The translations under genes and the position numbers were made by a program. From the NCBI RefSeq assembly GCF_017308015.1, contig NZ_JAFKFW010000003.1, forward strand, positions 186,001-250,000: a stretch of 64,000 nucleotides of DNA, in the 5' to 3' direction. Below are positions 43,590 through 52,229 of this stretch, one piece after another (positions within the stretch are counted from its first letter, which is position 1; each line of letters opens with the position of its first letter). This DNA comes from Allobosea sp. (GTDB lineage Bacteria > Pseudomonadota > Alphaproteobacteria > Rhizobiales > Beijerinckiaceae). The notes beneath the pieces are model-generated. The model was given only the letters and a program-made list of their open reading frames with translations. It was not told the origin of the DNA and searched no databases.

Positions 43590-44381
43590 ATGGCCAATCT
43601 CGACGGCACAGTTCACGATATTGTCTCGCTCACGCAGCCGCGCATCAGGACCATCACCACGCGGGACCTGAACGAGGCGCTGCTGCGCGGCTGGGAGGAT
43701 TTCAAGGCGCAGCCGAGCCACCTCGTCTTCATCGCCCTGATCTATCCCGTTGCCGGCATCCTGCTGGCGCAGCTCACCGTGAGCTACAACATCTTCCCCC
43801 TGCTCTTCCCGCTGCTTTCGGGCTTCGCGCTGCTCGGCCCCTTCGCCGCGATCGGGCTTTACGAGATCAGCCGCCGCCGCGAAAAGGGCATCGACTCATC
43901 CTGGATGCACGCCTTCGCGGTGCTGCGCTCGCCCTCGATCGGGCAGATCGTGCTGCTCGGGGCGATGCTGACCGGGATCTTCCTCGGGTGGCTCTTCAGC
44001 GCCTGGTTCCTCTATCGCGGCCTGCTCGGCTTGCCCGCCGATGTCTCCACCGCCGATTTCCTGCGCGCCGTGTTCACGACGGCTGACGGCTGGATCATGA
44101 TCGTGATCGGCAATGCGATCGGCCTGCTGCTCGCCATTCTCGCCTTCTCGATCTCGGTCGTGTCGTTCCCGCTGATCATCGACCGGCATGTCGATGCGCC
44201 GACGGCGATCCGCGCCTCGATCGCCGCCGTCGAGGCCAATCCGCGCGTGATGATGATCTGGGGCCTGATGGTGACCGGCCTCCTCGTGCTTGGCTGCCTG
44301 CCGATGCTGGTCGGCCTGATCGTGGTCATGCCGGTGCTCGGCCACGCTACCTGGCATCTCTACCGCAAGGTCGTCGCCTGA
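43590..44381 (+). CDS. DUF2189 membrane protein
   Basis: 263 residues with about six helices (for example LVFIALIYPVAGILLAQLTVSYN and TGIFLGWLFSAWFLYRGLLGL). IRTITTRDLNEALLRGWEDFKAQPSHLVF near the start is the DUF2189 (cytochrome c oxidase subunit I-like) signature. ATG with GGGAG seven bases upstream; the longer frame to 43098 is antisense to ligA. No partner gene gives a clue to role. Confidence 0.85.
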   Translation: MANLDGTVHDIVSLTQPRIRTITTRDLNEALLRGWEDFKAQPSHLVFIALIYPVAGILLAQLTVSYNIFPLLFPLLSGFALLGPFAAIGLYEISRRREKGIDSSWMHAFAVLRSPSIGQIVLLGAMLTGIFLGWLFSAWFLYRGLLGLPADVSTADFLRAVFTTADGWIMIVIGNAIGLLLAILAFSISVVSFPLIIDRHVDAPTAIRASIAAVEANPRVMMIWGLMVTGLLVLGCLPMLVGLIVVMPVLGHATWHLYRKVVA

Positions 44382-44464
44382 GCCTTCCGAACCATCGCCG
44401 GCATTCTCGGGCGGAACGCGGCTTCGACCCGAGGATATCACGAGAAGAGTAGCGGGTTTCCGGA

Positions 44465-44487
44465 ATGCTCGGGTCAGGCCCGAGCAT
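44465..44487. repeat. GCTCGGG hairpin repeat, copy 1
   Basis: ATGCTCGGG/CCCGAGCAT, perfect nine-bp stem with five-base loop. The same sequence with a longer stem occurs at 60475-60505 in the murB-murC gap. Lies downstream of the DUF2189 gene and could end its transcript, though no T-run follows. Confidence 0.6.
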
Positions 44488-44604
44488 CGCCAACGCGTCC
44501 ATGCCGGCACCACCCCGGGGCCCCGGCGGGAACCTTTGAACCCCGAAACGGGTTCACCTCCTGCCAGATCGAGCCGCACGGCTCTGTTCCATCAGGGGGC
44601 TTTC

Positions 44605-44679
44605 ATGAACAACGTCATTTATATCGTCGGTCTCATCGTGGTCGTGCTCGCCATCCTCTCCTTCCTCGGCCTGCGCTGA
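44605..44679 (+). CDS. 24-residue single-helix membrane protein
   Basis: MNNVIYIVGLIVVVLAILSF, then LGLR and TGA; ribosome-binding site GGGGG six bases upstream. The whole product is one transmembrane helix of a type found again and again in alphaproteobacterial genomes (MN..IYIVGLIVVVL.ILSFLGLR). It is too short for standard gene finders. Function unknown. Confidence 0.7.
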   Translation: MNNVIYIVGLIVVVLAILSFLGLR

Positions 44680-44750
44680 GAAACAGGAGCGAGAGCCCGC
44701 GCCATTCGCCGGCGTGGCTTGAATCCCAAATCATTTCCGACAGCCGCTTC

Positions 44751-44844
44751 GTCATCCCGGGCTTGTCCCAGAAGCCGTCCTCAGGCGCTTGCACCTTATG
44801 ACGGTTTCCGGGCCGGCGCGGTTGCGCGGCTCGTCGGGGATGAC
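44751..44844. repeat. GTCATCCCGG inverted repeat, copy 2
   Basis: Left arm GTCATCCCGGGCTTGTCC at 44751, right arm CGGGGATGAC ending 44844. Related to the nested repeat at 41079-41190. Lies between the 24-residue gene and the end of the helicase gene. Confidence 0.6.
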
Positions 44845-44869
44845 GGCGACTTGTTATAAAGGCTGAGGC

Positions 44870-46882
44870 TCAGCCGCGCGGGCCACCGCGCGGCTTGCCC
44901 TTGCCGAAAGGCTTGGCACCATCCGGCCTGCCGGCGAAAGGCTTGCCCTTCCCTGCGAACGGCTTCTTGAAACCGCCCCCGGGCTTGCCATCGTCGCGGC
45001 GCGGCGGGCGTGCCTCGTCGCGTGGCGGGCGGCCTTCCGCACGATAGGGCTTGCGCTCCTCGTCACGCGGCCCGCGCTGGTCGCCGTCGCGCGGCGGAAA
45101 GCGCTTGCGCGGCCCCCGGTCCTCGCCGGCAGCCGGCTCGTCGCCCCAGCTCCTGCGCGGCGCAGCCGGGCGTTCGGCCTTGTCGGCGAAGGCCTTGGCC
45201 GGACGACGTTCGGCTTCGGTCGTGGGCTCGATCACGATCTTGTCGCGATCCGGAATACGGACCGCATCGTAGAAGCGATCAGCCACGTCGGCATCGATCT
45301 CGACCTTGGTCTCGCGGTCGAAGATGCGGATCGCGCCGACCTCGTCGCGCGTGATCCGGCCGCGGCGGCACAGCATCGGCAGAAGCTGGCGCGGGTCGGC
45401 GCCCTGCTTGCGGCCGATATCGAGGCGGAACCAGACGGTGTCGCCACGCGGGCCGGCGGGCTTGCGCGGACGCTCGCCATCCTCGCCCTCGTCGCGCCCG
45501 GCGCCGAAGGGGCGGCGCTTGGCAGCATAATCCTCATTCGTGCGAGCCGGGCGGCGCTCGTCGCGGCCGAAACCGGGATCACCCACCTCTTCCGCCGCCG
45601 GCAGGCGGGCGCGATACAGCCGCACCAGGGCAGCGGCGATATCGCGCGCCTCGCGGCCCGCCATCAGCGCATCGATCATGCCGGCATCATCCTCGGAGCC
45701 GTCGCCATTGAGCAGCGGATCGGAGAGCAGGCGCTCCTGATCGAGGGCGCGGATCTCCTCCTCGGTCGGCGGGCCGATCCATTCGGCCTCGACCTTGGCT
45801 TCCATCAGCAGGCGCTCGGCCTTGCGGCGGCGTGACTGCGGCACGAGCAGGACGCTCGTGCCCTTGTTGCCGGCGCGGCCGGTGCGGCCCGAGCGATGCT
45901 GCATCACCTCGGAATCGTTCGGCAGCTCGGCGTGGATGACGAGGTCGAGCCCCGGCAGGTCGATGCCGCGCGCCGCGACATCGGTCGCGACGCAGACCCG
46001 CGCCCGGCCGTCGCGCAGCGCCTGGAGCGCCGCGTTGCGCTCGTTCTGGCCGAGTTCACCCGACAGCGCGACGGAGGTGAAGCCGCGCTCCAGCAGGATC
46101 GCCTCGAGATGGCGCACGGCATTGCGGGTGTTGCAGAAGACCAGCGCCACCGGTGCATTGTGGAAACGCAGCAGGTTGACGACGGCGAGCTCGGCTTCCT
46201 TCGGGAAGACGCGCACGGCCTTGTAGGCGATGTCGGCATGGCCACGCCGGGTCGCTTCCACCTCGATACGCAGCGCGTCGCGCTGGTAGCTCTGGGCGAG
46301 CTGGACGATCGCCTTCGGGAAGGTCGCCGAGAACAGCAGGCTGCGGCGGCTCTCGGGCGCCGTCTTCAGGATGAATTCAAGATCGTCGCGGAAGCCGAGA
46401 TCGAGCATCTCATCGGCTTCGTCGAGCACGACGGCCTTGAGCGCGGAGACGTCGAGGCGGCGGCGCTCGATATGGTCGCGCAGGCGGCCGGGCGTGCCGA
46501 CCACGATATGCGCGCCCTCGTCGAGCAGCATCGCCTCGCGGCGCGGGTCCATGCCGCCGACACAGGAGATCACCCGCGCGCCGGTCTGGGCATAGAGCCA
46601 GGCGAGTTCGCGCTGCACCTGCAAGGCGAGTTCGCGCGTCGGCGCGATGATCAGGGCCAGCGGCTCGGCGGCAGGGCCAAGCTTCTCGGCGGTGCCGAGC
46701 AGGGTCTCGCCGATGGCGAGGCCATACGCGATGGTCTTGCCGGAGCCGGTCTGCGAGGAGACCAGCAGGTCGCGCCCGCGGGCGGCGTCTTCGAGGACGG
46801 CGCTCTGCACCGGCGTCGGGTCGGAGTAATTACGATCGGCGAGCGCGCGCGCGAGCGGCGGGCTCGTGAGAGAAAAAGACAT
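44870..46882 (-). CDS. DEAD-box RNA helicase with DbpA-type RNA-binding domain
   Basis: 670 residues. Q-motif F..P.PVQ, Walker A SQTGSGKT near 43-50, PTRELA, GTPGRL, DEADEMLDLGF, SATFP, and HRSGRTGRAG complete the helicase core (about 1-370). A DbpA-like RNA-binding domain follows at about 475-560 (TVWFRLDIGRKQGADPRQLLPMLCRRG). The last 110 residues are basic, with Arg/Lys/Gly/Pro repeats (KPFAGKGKPFAG). Similar to DeaD/CsdA, which act in ribosome assembly and cold adaptation. Confidence 0.93.
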   Translation of the reverse strand: MSFSLTSPPLARALADRNYSDPTPVQSAVLEDAARGRDLLVSSQTGSGKTIAYGLAIGETLLGTAEKLGPAAEPLALIIAPTRELALQVQRELAWLYAQTGARVISCVGGMDPRREAMLLDEGAHIVVGTPGRLRDHIERRRLDVSALKAVVLDEADEMLDLGFRDDLEFILKTAPESRRSLLFSATFPKAIVQLAQSYQRDALRIEVEATRRGHADIAYKAVRVFPKEAELAVVNLLRFHNAPVALVFCNTRNAVRHLEAILLERGFTSVALSGELGQNERNAALQALRDGRARVCVATDVAARGIDLPGLDLVIHAELPNDSEVMQHRSGRTGRAGNKGTSVLLVPQSRRRKAERLLMEAKVEAEWIGPPTEEEIRALDQERLLSDPLLNGDGSEDDAGMIDALMAGREARDIAAALVRLYRARLPAAEEVGDPGFGRDERRPARTNEDYAAKRRPFGAGRDEGEDGERPRKPAGPRGDTVWFRLDIGRKQGADPRQLLPMLCRRGRITRDEVGAIRIFDRETKVEIDADVADRFYDAVRIPDRDKIVIEPTTEAERRPAKAFADKAERPAAPRRSWGDEPAAGEDRGPRKRFPPRDGDQRGPRDEERKPYRAEGRPPRDEARPPRRDDGKPGGGFKKPFAGKGKPFAGRPDGAKPFGKGKPRGGPRG

Positions 46883-47191
46883 GCGATAACGGCCTAAGGG
46901 TTGCGGCGTAAGATGAAGGAACGGCGCGAAGCGTGGGCGATGGGTTCAGGCGGCACTAGACGATCGGACCGAAAAGTGGAATTCACCTTTCAGAGAATCC
47001 GATGCCAAAACAAATAATTAGACCGCCCCCCAAGGCGCCCCGAGGGACGCATGGCGATCTAACGGGCAGCTGCACCATCGGATGAGAGCGGCTCATAAAG
47101 CAAAGCGCTACAAAAGGAAATGCGGCATTCCTGCGCCTCGCGCAGGGCTGAGTCGGGCCGGACGCGCACGATACCCGAAGCGGAGAACATC
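46883..47191. other. 309-base intergenic region with one dispersed repeat
   Basis: No gene is supported. It holds the 46-bp repeat at 46960-47005 and the promoters of the divergent helicase and MBL genes, which could not be resolved. Confidence 0.6.
46960..47005. repeat. 46-bp dispersed imperfect palindrome, copy 2
   Basis: Left arm ACGATCGGACCGAAAAGTGG, right arm AGAGAATCCGATGC; same length and arm words as copies at 22064 and 50726. The left arm is more degenerate. Confidence 0.6.
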
Positions 47192-48013
47192 ATGGTCCAG
47201 CATTCCCGCCGCGTCGGCACCTACGAGATCTCGGTCCTGCATGATGGCGTCTTCGAGGCGCCGCTGGACGTGCTGATCCATGCCGATGGCGAAATCGCCC
47301 GCGACGGTGCTATCGCGCGCTGGGGCAAGCCGAAGGTCAGCATCATCGTGAACTGCTTCGCGTTGAAGGGAGCGGATGGGATCACGCTGGTTGATGCCGG
47401 CACCGGCCCCTCCTGGGGCGCGGCGATGGGCCATGCGCCTGCCGCGATGGCCGCCACGGGGATCGTGCCCGAAGACGTGTCCCGCGTCCTGATCACGCAT
47501 CTCCATGGCGATCATGCGCTCGGCCTGTTCGACGGCGACAAGGCACGGTTTCCGGAGGCCGAGATCATCGTACCCGAGGCCGATTTCGGCTTCTATGGCG
47601 ACGACGCCAATCGCGCACGGACCCCGGATAAGAAGCAGGGCGCCTTCGCCATCACGGTCACGCTGAAGAAGCTCTATGCCGGCCGCATCCGCCCCGCCCC
47701 GGCGGGTAAGGTTCGGCCCGGCATCAGCCTGATCCCGCTCCCTGGCCATACGTTCGGCCATAGCGGCTATCTCATCGAGGGCCAGGACGAGAGCCTGCTG
47801 CTCTGGGGCGATGCGCTGCATCTTTCCGATCTCCAAGCCTGCGACCCGGATATCGGCTTCGTCTATGATTTCGACGCTGCGACCGCGTTGGCCTCCCGTC
47901 GCGGCATCCTGGAACGCGCCGCGCACGAGAACTGGCTCGTCTCCGGCGGGCATGTCGACGGCTTCAGACGGGTGGCGAAGAAGGGCGCGGGCTACGAATT
48001 GCAGCCGGCCTGA
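47192..48013 (+). CDS. Metallo-beta-lactamase-fold hydrolase
   Basis: 273 residues. Di-metal site residues are in THLHGDHALGL (near 107), PLPGHTFGHSGY (near 185), LLWGDALHL and a late GGH. It belongs to the general class of MBL enzymes acting on lactones, thioesters or sulfonates, and resembles AHL-lactonase/quorum-quenching-like branches; substrate unknown. ATG at 47192 has GGAG at good spacing. Convergent with recN, five bases away. Confidence 0.85.
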   Translation: MVQHSRRVGTYEISVLHDGVFEAPLDVLIHADGEIARDGAIARWGKPKVSIIVNCFALKGADGITLVDAGTGPSWGAAMGHAPAAMAATGIVPEDVSRVLITHLHGDHALGLFDGDKARFPEAEIIVPEADFGFYGDDANRARTPDKKQGAFAITVTLKKLYAGRIRPAPAGKVRPGISLIPLPGHTFGHSGYLIEGQDESLLLWGDALHLSDLQACDPDIGFVYDFDAATALASRRGILERAAHENWLVSGGHVDGFRRVAKKGAGYELQPA

Positions 48014-48017
48014 GCTC

Positions 48018-49700
48018 TCAGCCGCGCAGCCCCGCCGCCTGCAGCAGGCGCCCCGCGGCCGCTCGCGCTTCCTCGGTGATCGAAGCGCCGGCCAGCATCC
48101 GCGCGATCTCCTCGCGCCGCGCCTGATCCTCCAGCGCAGTGACGCGCGTCACGGTGCGCGACGCCTCGCCCTCCTCCGCCGATTTGGCGATCAGGAAGTG
48201 CTGGCCGGCCTTGGCCGCGACCTGCGGCGCATGCGTCACCGAGATCACCTGCACCCGGCCGGCAAGCCGCGCCAGCCGCTCGCCGATCGCGTCGGCCACC
48301 GCCCCGCCGACGCCGGTATCGATCTCGTCGAAGACCAGAGTGGGGGCCGAGCCGCGCTCGGCCAGCACGACCTTGAGCGCCAGCATGAAGCGCGAGAGCT
48401 CCCCGCCCGAAGCGACCTTCATCATCGGCCCCGGCCGCGTGCCCGGATTGGTCTCGACCCAGAACTCGACCTTGTCGAAGCCTTCCGGCCCGCGCGCATT
48501 CTCGTCGCTGTCGATCCGCGTGATGAAGCGTGCCCGCTCCAGCTTCAGCGGCGGCAACTCGGCCTTCACGGCCGCATCGAGGCGTGCTGCAGCCGCCTGC
48601 CGTGCCCTTGAGAGGGCTTGCGCCAGCCCGACGAAGGCCGCTTCGGCTTCGTTCAGCTCGGCTTCCAACCGCGACAGCGACGATTCGCTCTCGTCGAGCG
48701 CGGCCAGATCGCTCGCCATCGTCGCCGCCAGCACGGAGAGCCCGTCCACCGGCACGTCGTATTTGCGGCCCGCTGCCCTCAGAGCGAACAGCCGCTCCTC
48801 GACGCGCTCCTGTTCGCGCGGGTCGTATTCCGCGGCCCGCGTTGCCGCGGCGAGCGCCTCGCCGGCCTCCTCCAGCGCGACGATCGCGGTGTTGAGCGCC
48901 GCGATCGAGGGATCGACCAGCTCCGGCGCCTGGCTCGCGCGGCGCTCCAGCCGGCGCAGCACCGCGGCGAGCGTCGGCACGGCGGAGGATTGCCCGCCGA
49001 CCGCCTCATAGGCCTCGTTGAGGTCGCGCGCGACCTTCTCGGCCTGCATCATGCCCTGGCGGGTGGCGGCGAGTTCGTCCTCCTCGCCGGCCTGTGGCGC
49101 GAGCTTGGCGAGCTCCTCCACGGCATGGCGCAGGAAACCCGCTTCCTTGCGCGCCGCTTCCACGCGCAGGCGTTGCGACTGCAGGGCCTGCCGCGCCCGC
49201 TTCAACGTCTCGCTAGCGCCGGCGACCGCTTCAGCCTGCGCCTCCAGCCCGCCGAAGCCGTCGAGGATCGCGCGGTGCTGGGCCGGATCGGTCAGCGCGC
49301 GGTCGTCATGCTGTCCGTGAATCTCGACGATCGCGGCACCGACCATGCGCAGGATCTGCACGGAGACCGGCTGGTCGTTGATGAAGGCGCGAGTGCGTCC
49401 GTCGGCATATTGCACGCGGCGCAGGATCATGTCGCCGTCGGTGTCGATCTCCTGCGCCTGCGCAAGCCTGCGGGCGGGATGCGTCAGCGGCAGATCGAAA
49501 ACCGCGCTGACCTGGCCCTGTGCCTCGCCATGGCGCACGAGCGAGCCGTCGCCGCGCCCGCCGAGCGCGAGCGCGAATCCGTCGAGCAGGATCGACTTGC
49601 CTGCGCCGGTCTCGCCGGTCAGGACGCTCAGCCCGTCATGGAAGCCGAGATCGAGCCTGTCGATCAGGACGATATCGCGAATCGAGAGCTGCGCCAGCAT
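48018..49700 (-). CDS. recN: DNA repair protein RecN
   Basis: SMC-like ATPase that acts at double-strand breaks with RecA. 560 residues. Walker A GETGAGKS near 29-36, HGQHDDRALTDPAQHR near 154, then a coiled coil (about 180-370), the C-terminal ABC signature SGGELSRFMLALK near 420, and Walker B VFDEIDTGVGG near 447. Follows bamD in the same direction. Confidence 0.95.
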   Translation of the reverse strand: MLAQLSIRDIVLIDRLDLGFHDGLSVLTGETGAGKSILLDGFALALGGRGDGSLVRHGEAQGQVSAVFDLPLTHPARRLAQAQEIDTDGDMILRRVQYADGRTRAFINDQPVSVQILRMVGAAIVEIHGQHDDRALTDPAQHRAILDGFGGLEAQAEAVAGASETLKRARQALQSQRLRVEAARKEAGFLRHAVEELAKLAPQAGEEDELAATRQGMMQAEKVARDLNEAYEAVGGQSSAVPTLAAVLRRLERRASQAPELVDPSIAALNTAIVALEEAGEALAAATRAAEYDPREQERVEERLFALRAAGRKYDVPVDGLSVLAATMASDLAALDESESSLSRLEAELNEAEAAFVGLAQALSRARQAAAARLDAAVKAELPPLKLERARFITRIDSDENARGPEGFDKVEFWVETNPGTRPGPMMKVASGGELSRFMLALKVVLAERGSAPTLVFDEIDTGVGGAVADAIGERLARLAGRVQVISVTHAPQVAAKAGQHFLIAKSAEEGEASRTVTRVTALEDQARREEIARMLAGASITEEARAAAGRLLQAAGLRG

Positions 49701-49771
49701 CGGCGCTCAACCCTGTTTCCGGATCTGGCAGGGTCGCCGGTAGCCCGTCATGCGAGGGGCGTCCTCTCTCG

Positions 49772-50695
49772 TCAGAGACGGCTGACCCCGAGGAAGCCGC
49801 CGACCGTGCGCGAGAAGCCTTGGAAGGCGCGGCTGATATAGGAGCCGCGATCCTCGCGAGGCTCCAGGCCGCCGCTCTGCAGCAGGACATAGGCGTCCTT
49901 GTACCACGGGCTGTCCGGGAAGTTGTGCCCGAGCACCGCCGCCGCCGTCTGCGCCTCGTTGGTGATGCCCATCGCCATATAAACCTCGGTCAGGCGCATC
50001 AGCGCCTCCTCGACATGGCGCGTGGTCTGGTACTTGATGATGACTTCGCGGAAGCGGTTCACCGCGCCGGTATAGTTGCGCTTCTCCAGATAGTAGCGCC
50101 CGACATTCATCTCCTTGCCGGCGAGCTGGTCGCGCGCCACCAGAAGCTTCTCCTTGGCGTCGAGCACATATTCCGACTTCGGATAGGTGGCGATGAGCTG
50201 CTCCAGCGCCTGGATCGCCTGGGCGGTCCGCTCCTGATCGCGGGTCGCGTCCGGAATCTGGTTATAATAGGACATCGCCAGGATGTACTGGGCGTAGGCC
50301 GCATCGGGGCTCGCCGGGTTCTGGGCGATGAAGCGCTTGGAAGCGGTGATCGCCTCCTCCCATTTCGACGCCTGGAAATTGGTATAGGCCGTCATCAGCA
50401 GGCCCTTACGGGCATAGGGCGAGAACGGCGCGGTCTTGTCGATATCCTCGAATTTCTTCGAAGCGCCTTCGCTGTCGCCGTTCTGCAGGCGGGCCAGCCC
50501 CTCGTTGTACAGCTTGTCGGCCGGCGTCGGCGGCGTCAGGTCCGGCTTGTAGACCTCCGGCCTGTCGAAGGGATTGAGCGAAGACAGGGTATCACAGCCG
50601 CCGAGCAGCAAGGCGGCGCCCAGCGCAAGAGCGATGCCCCTGCGCGGCGAAAGACCGCGATGGATTGCCGGAAGGCTTTGCCGCGTCACGCTCAC
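49772..50695 (-). CDS. bamD: Outer-membrane protein assembly factor BamD
   Basis: Lipoprotein of the BAM complex. 307 residues from the GTG at 50695, which has AGGA eight bases upstream; a second GTG follows two codons later. Signal with lipobox LLGGC, Cys34 the acylated residue. TPR-like helices follow, with the family segments DKLYNEGLARLQNGDSEGASKKFEDID, PYSPYA-like motif PFSPYARKGLLMTAY, and YYIEKRNYTGAVNRF-like block. Length exceeds that of E. coli BamD (about 245) as usual in alphaproteobacteria. Lies between lpxC and recN. Confidence 0.93.
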   Translation of the reverse strand: MSVTRQSLPAIHRGLSPRRGIALALGAALLLGGCDTLSSLNPFDRPEVYKPDLTPPTPADKLYNEGLARLQNGDSEGASKKFEDIDKTAPFSPYARKGLLMTAYTNFQASKWEEAITASKRFIAQNPASPDAAYAQYILAMSYYNQIPDATRDQERTAQAIQALEQLIATYPKSEYVLDAKEKLLVARDQLAGKEMNVGRYYLEKRNYTGAVNRFREVIIKYQTTRHVEEALMRLTEVYMAMGITNEAQTAAAVLGHNFPDSPWYKDAYVLLQSGGLEPREDRGSYISRAFQGFSRTVGGFLGVSRL

Positions 50696-50725
50696 GTCGT
50701 CCGTCCTCTTTCGATCGTCCCTCAG

Positions 50726-50771
50726 GCATCGGACCCAAAAGTGGAAGCCACTTTTCGGGATAATCCGATGC
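50726..50771. repeat. 46-bp dispersed imperfect palindrome, copy 3
   Basis: GCATCGGACCCAAAAGTGG and CTTTTCGGGATAATCCGATG with terminal C: the most regular of three copies. It is just upstream of the bamD start, in the lpxC-bamD gap. Confidence 0.75.
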
Positions 50772-50975
50772 TGAAACCAAGAACCGGATCGCCAGTTTGC
50801 GTCTGGTAGGACGCAGGCGATCCAGCTTCCGGGAAGCATGCCTTACCTCAGACGCTTCCGCCGCGCCACTGCCGAAAACCGGTTATGACGGGATTCCGCA
50901 TCGCTGCGGCATCTGGGACAAAAACCCGGCGATTGGAAGGCGAGGCAGCATCTCGCCGGATTTGACTGGGGGAAC

Positions 50976-51923
50976 CTAGTGCAGATCCGGCGCGAAGGCA
51001 GCCGGAGCAGCCGCCGCCATCTGCACGGCGCGCGGCGCCGCGAAGACCGGCTGAGATTCGACGATCGCGAAATTCGCACGGTCGGCGAACAGCGCCTGGA
51101 GGATCTGGACGTTCATCCGGTGACCGCCGCAATAGGAGCGGAACTCGCCGATGATCGGATAGCCGGCAAGCGCGAGATCGCCGATCGCGTCGAGCACCTT
51201 GTGCCGCACGAACTCGTCGCCGTAGCGCAGCCCCTCGGGATTGATCACCTTGTCTTCGCCGACGGCGACGGTGTTCTCGAGCGAGGCGCCCTGGGCGAAC
51301 CCCGCCTTCCAGAGCTGCTCGACATCGCGCATGAAGCCGAAGGTGCGGGCCTTCGAGATCTCGCTGGCATAGGCCTGCGCATCGAGGTCGAAGATCTTGC
51401 GCTGGCGGCCGATCACGACGCTGTCGAAATCGATCTCGACGTCGAGGCGGAAGCCGTGCTCGGCCGGGGCGAGCTCGGCGAAGGCGCGGCCCTGCTCGAT
51501 GCGGACCGGCTGGAGAACCTTGAGATAGCGGCGCGGCGCGGCGAGCGTCGCCATGCCGGTCGCCTCGATGGCGGCGACGAATTCGCGGGCGCTGCCGTCC
51601 ATGATCGGCATTTCCGGCCCGTCGATCTCGACCAGCACATTGTCGAGGCCGAGGCCGGCGCAGGCCGACATCAGATGCTCGATCGTCGAGACGGAAGCCG
51701 GGCCGCGGTCGCCGATCACGGTGCAGAGTTCGGTGGCGCTGACCTTGGTGTGCTTGGCGTGGATGAGCTGGGGCGGCATGCCCTCGATGCCCGTCCGCAG
51801 GAAGACGACGCCGGAATTGGCGCTGGAGGGCTTGAGGCAGATGCTGGCGGGGGCGCCGGAATGAACGCCGATGCCGGTCAGGGTCACGGCTGCCCGCAAG
51901 GTCGTCTGCCGATCGAAGGTCAT
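50976..51923 (-). CDS. lpxC: UDP-3-O-acyl-N-acetylglucosamine deacetylase
   Basis: Zinc enzyme for the committed step of lipid A synthesis. 315 residues from the ATG at 51923 (a TTG four codons upstream opens the frame but is less likely). TLTGIGVHSG near the start, STIEHLMSACAGLGLDN (first zinc His region), MDGSAREFVAAI, and HKVLDAIGDLAL with later FRSYCGGHRMN. Follows ftsZ in the cluster, the standard alphaproteobacterial order. Confidence 0.96.
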   Translation of the reverse strand: MTFDRQTTLRAAVTLTGIGVHSGAPASICLKPSSANSGVVFLRTGIEGMPPQLIHAKHTKVSATELCTVIGDRGPASVSTIEHLMSACAGLGLDNVLVEIDGPEMPIMDGSAREFVAAIEATGMATLAAPRRYLKVLQPVRIEQGRAFAELAPAEHGFRLDVEIDFDSVVIGRQRKIFDLDAQAYASEISKARTFGFMRDVEQLWKAGFAQGASLENTVAVGEDKVINPEGLRYGDEFVRHKVLDAIGDLALAGYPIIGEFRSYCGGHRMNVQILQALFADRANFAIVESQPVFAAPRAVQMAAAAPAAFAPDLH

Positions 51924-52229
51924 TCGGTTATCCAATCCTGACCACCGGGTTCAGCCTGCTCTCCGCCGGAGCGAAGGTGGCACGGTCCGGCGATGTCTTT
52001 CCAAGGCCGGCACCGGAGCAGACCCGGCGCGCTGTCGTTCTGATGCGCCGCAAGATAAGCTTTTGGGGCCGCCTCTCAAAATCACGCTTTCTTTCGCTGT
52101 GTTACAGCGCTTTCCAGGCGGATCGCGCCATATAAAGCGCTGAAAGATAAACATTTTCTAACAACGAAAAACCCGCCGCGGAAGAACCGCGGCGGGTCTT
52201 GTTACAGAGCCGTCGAAGGCTCGATCCCG
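51924..52229. other. 306-base lpxC-ftsZ gap
   Basis: Contains the terminator of ftsZ at 52167-52197 and presumably the lpxC promoter; no open reading frame or RNA gene is supported. Confidence 0.6.
52167..52197 (-). terminator. Intrinsic terminator after ftsZ
   Basis: Arms ACCCGCCGCGG (52171-52181) and CCGCGGCGGGT (52187-52197) form a perfect 11-bp stem with a five-base loop, followed on the minus strand by five T. It separates ftsZ from lpxC transcription. Confidence 0.88.
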
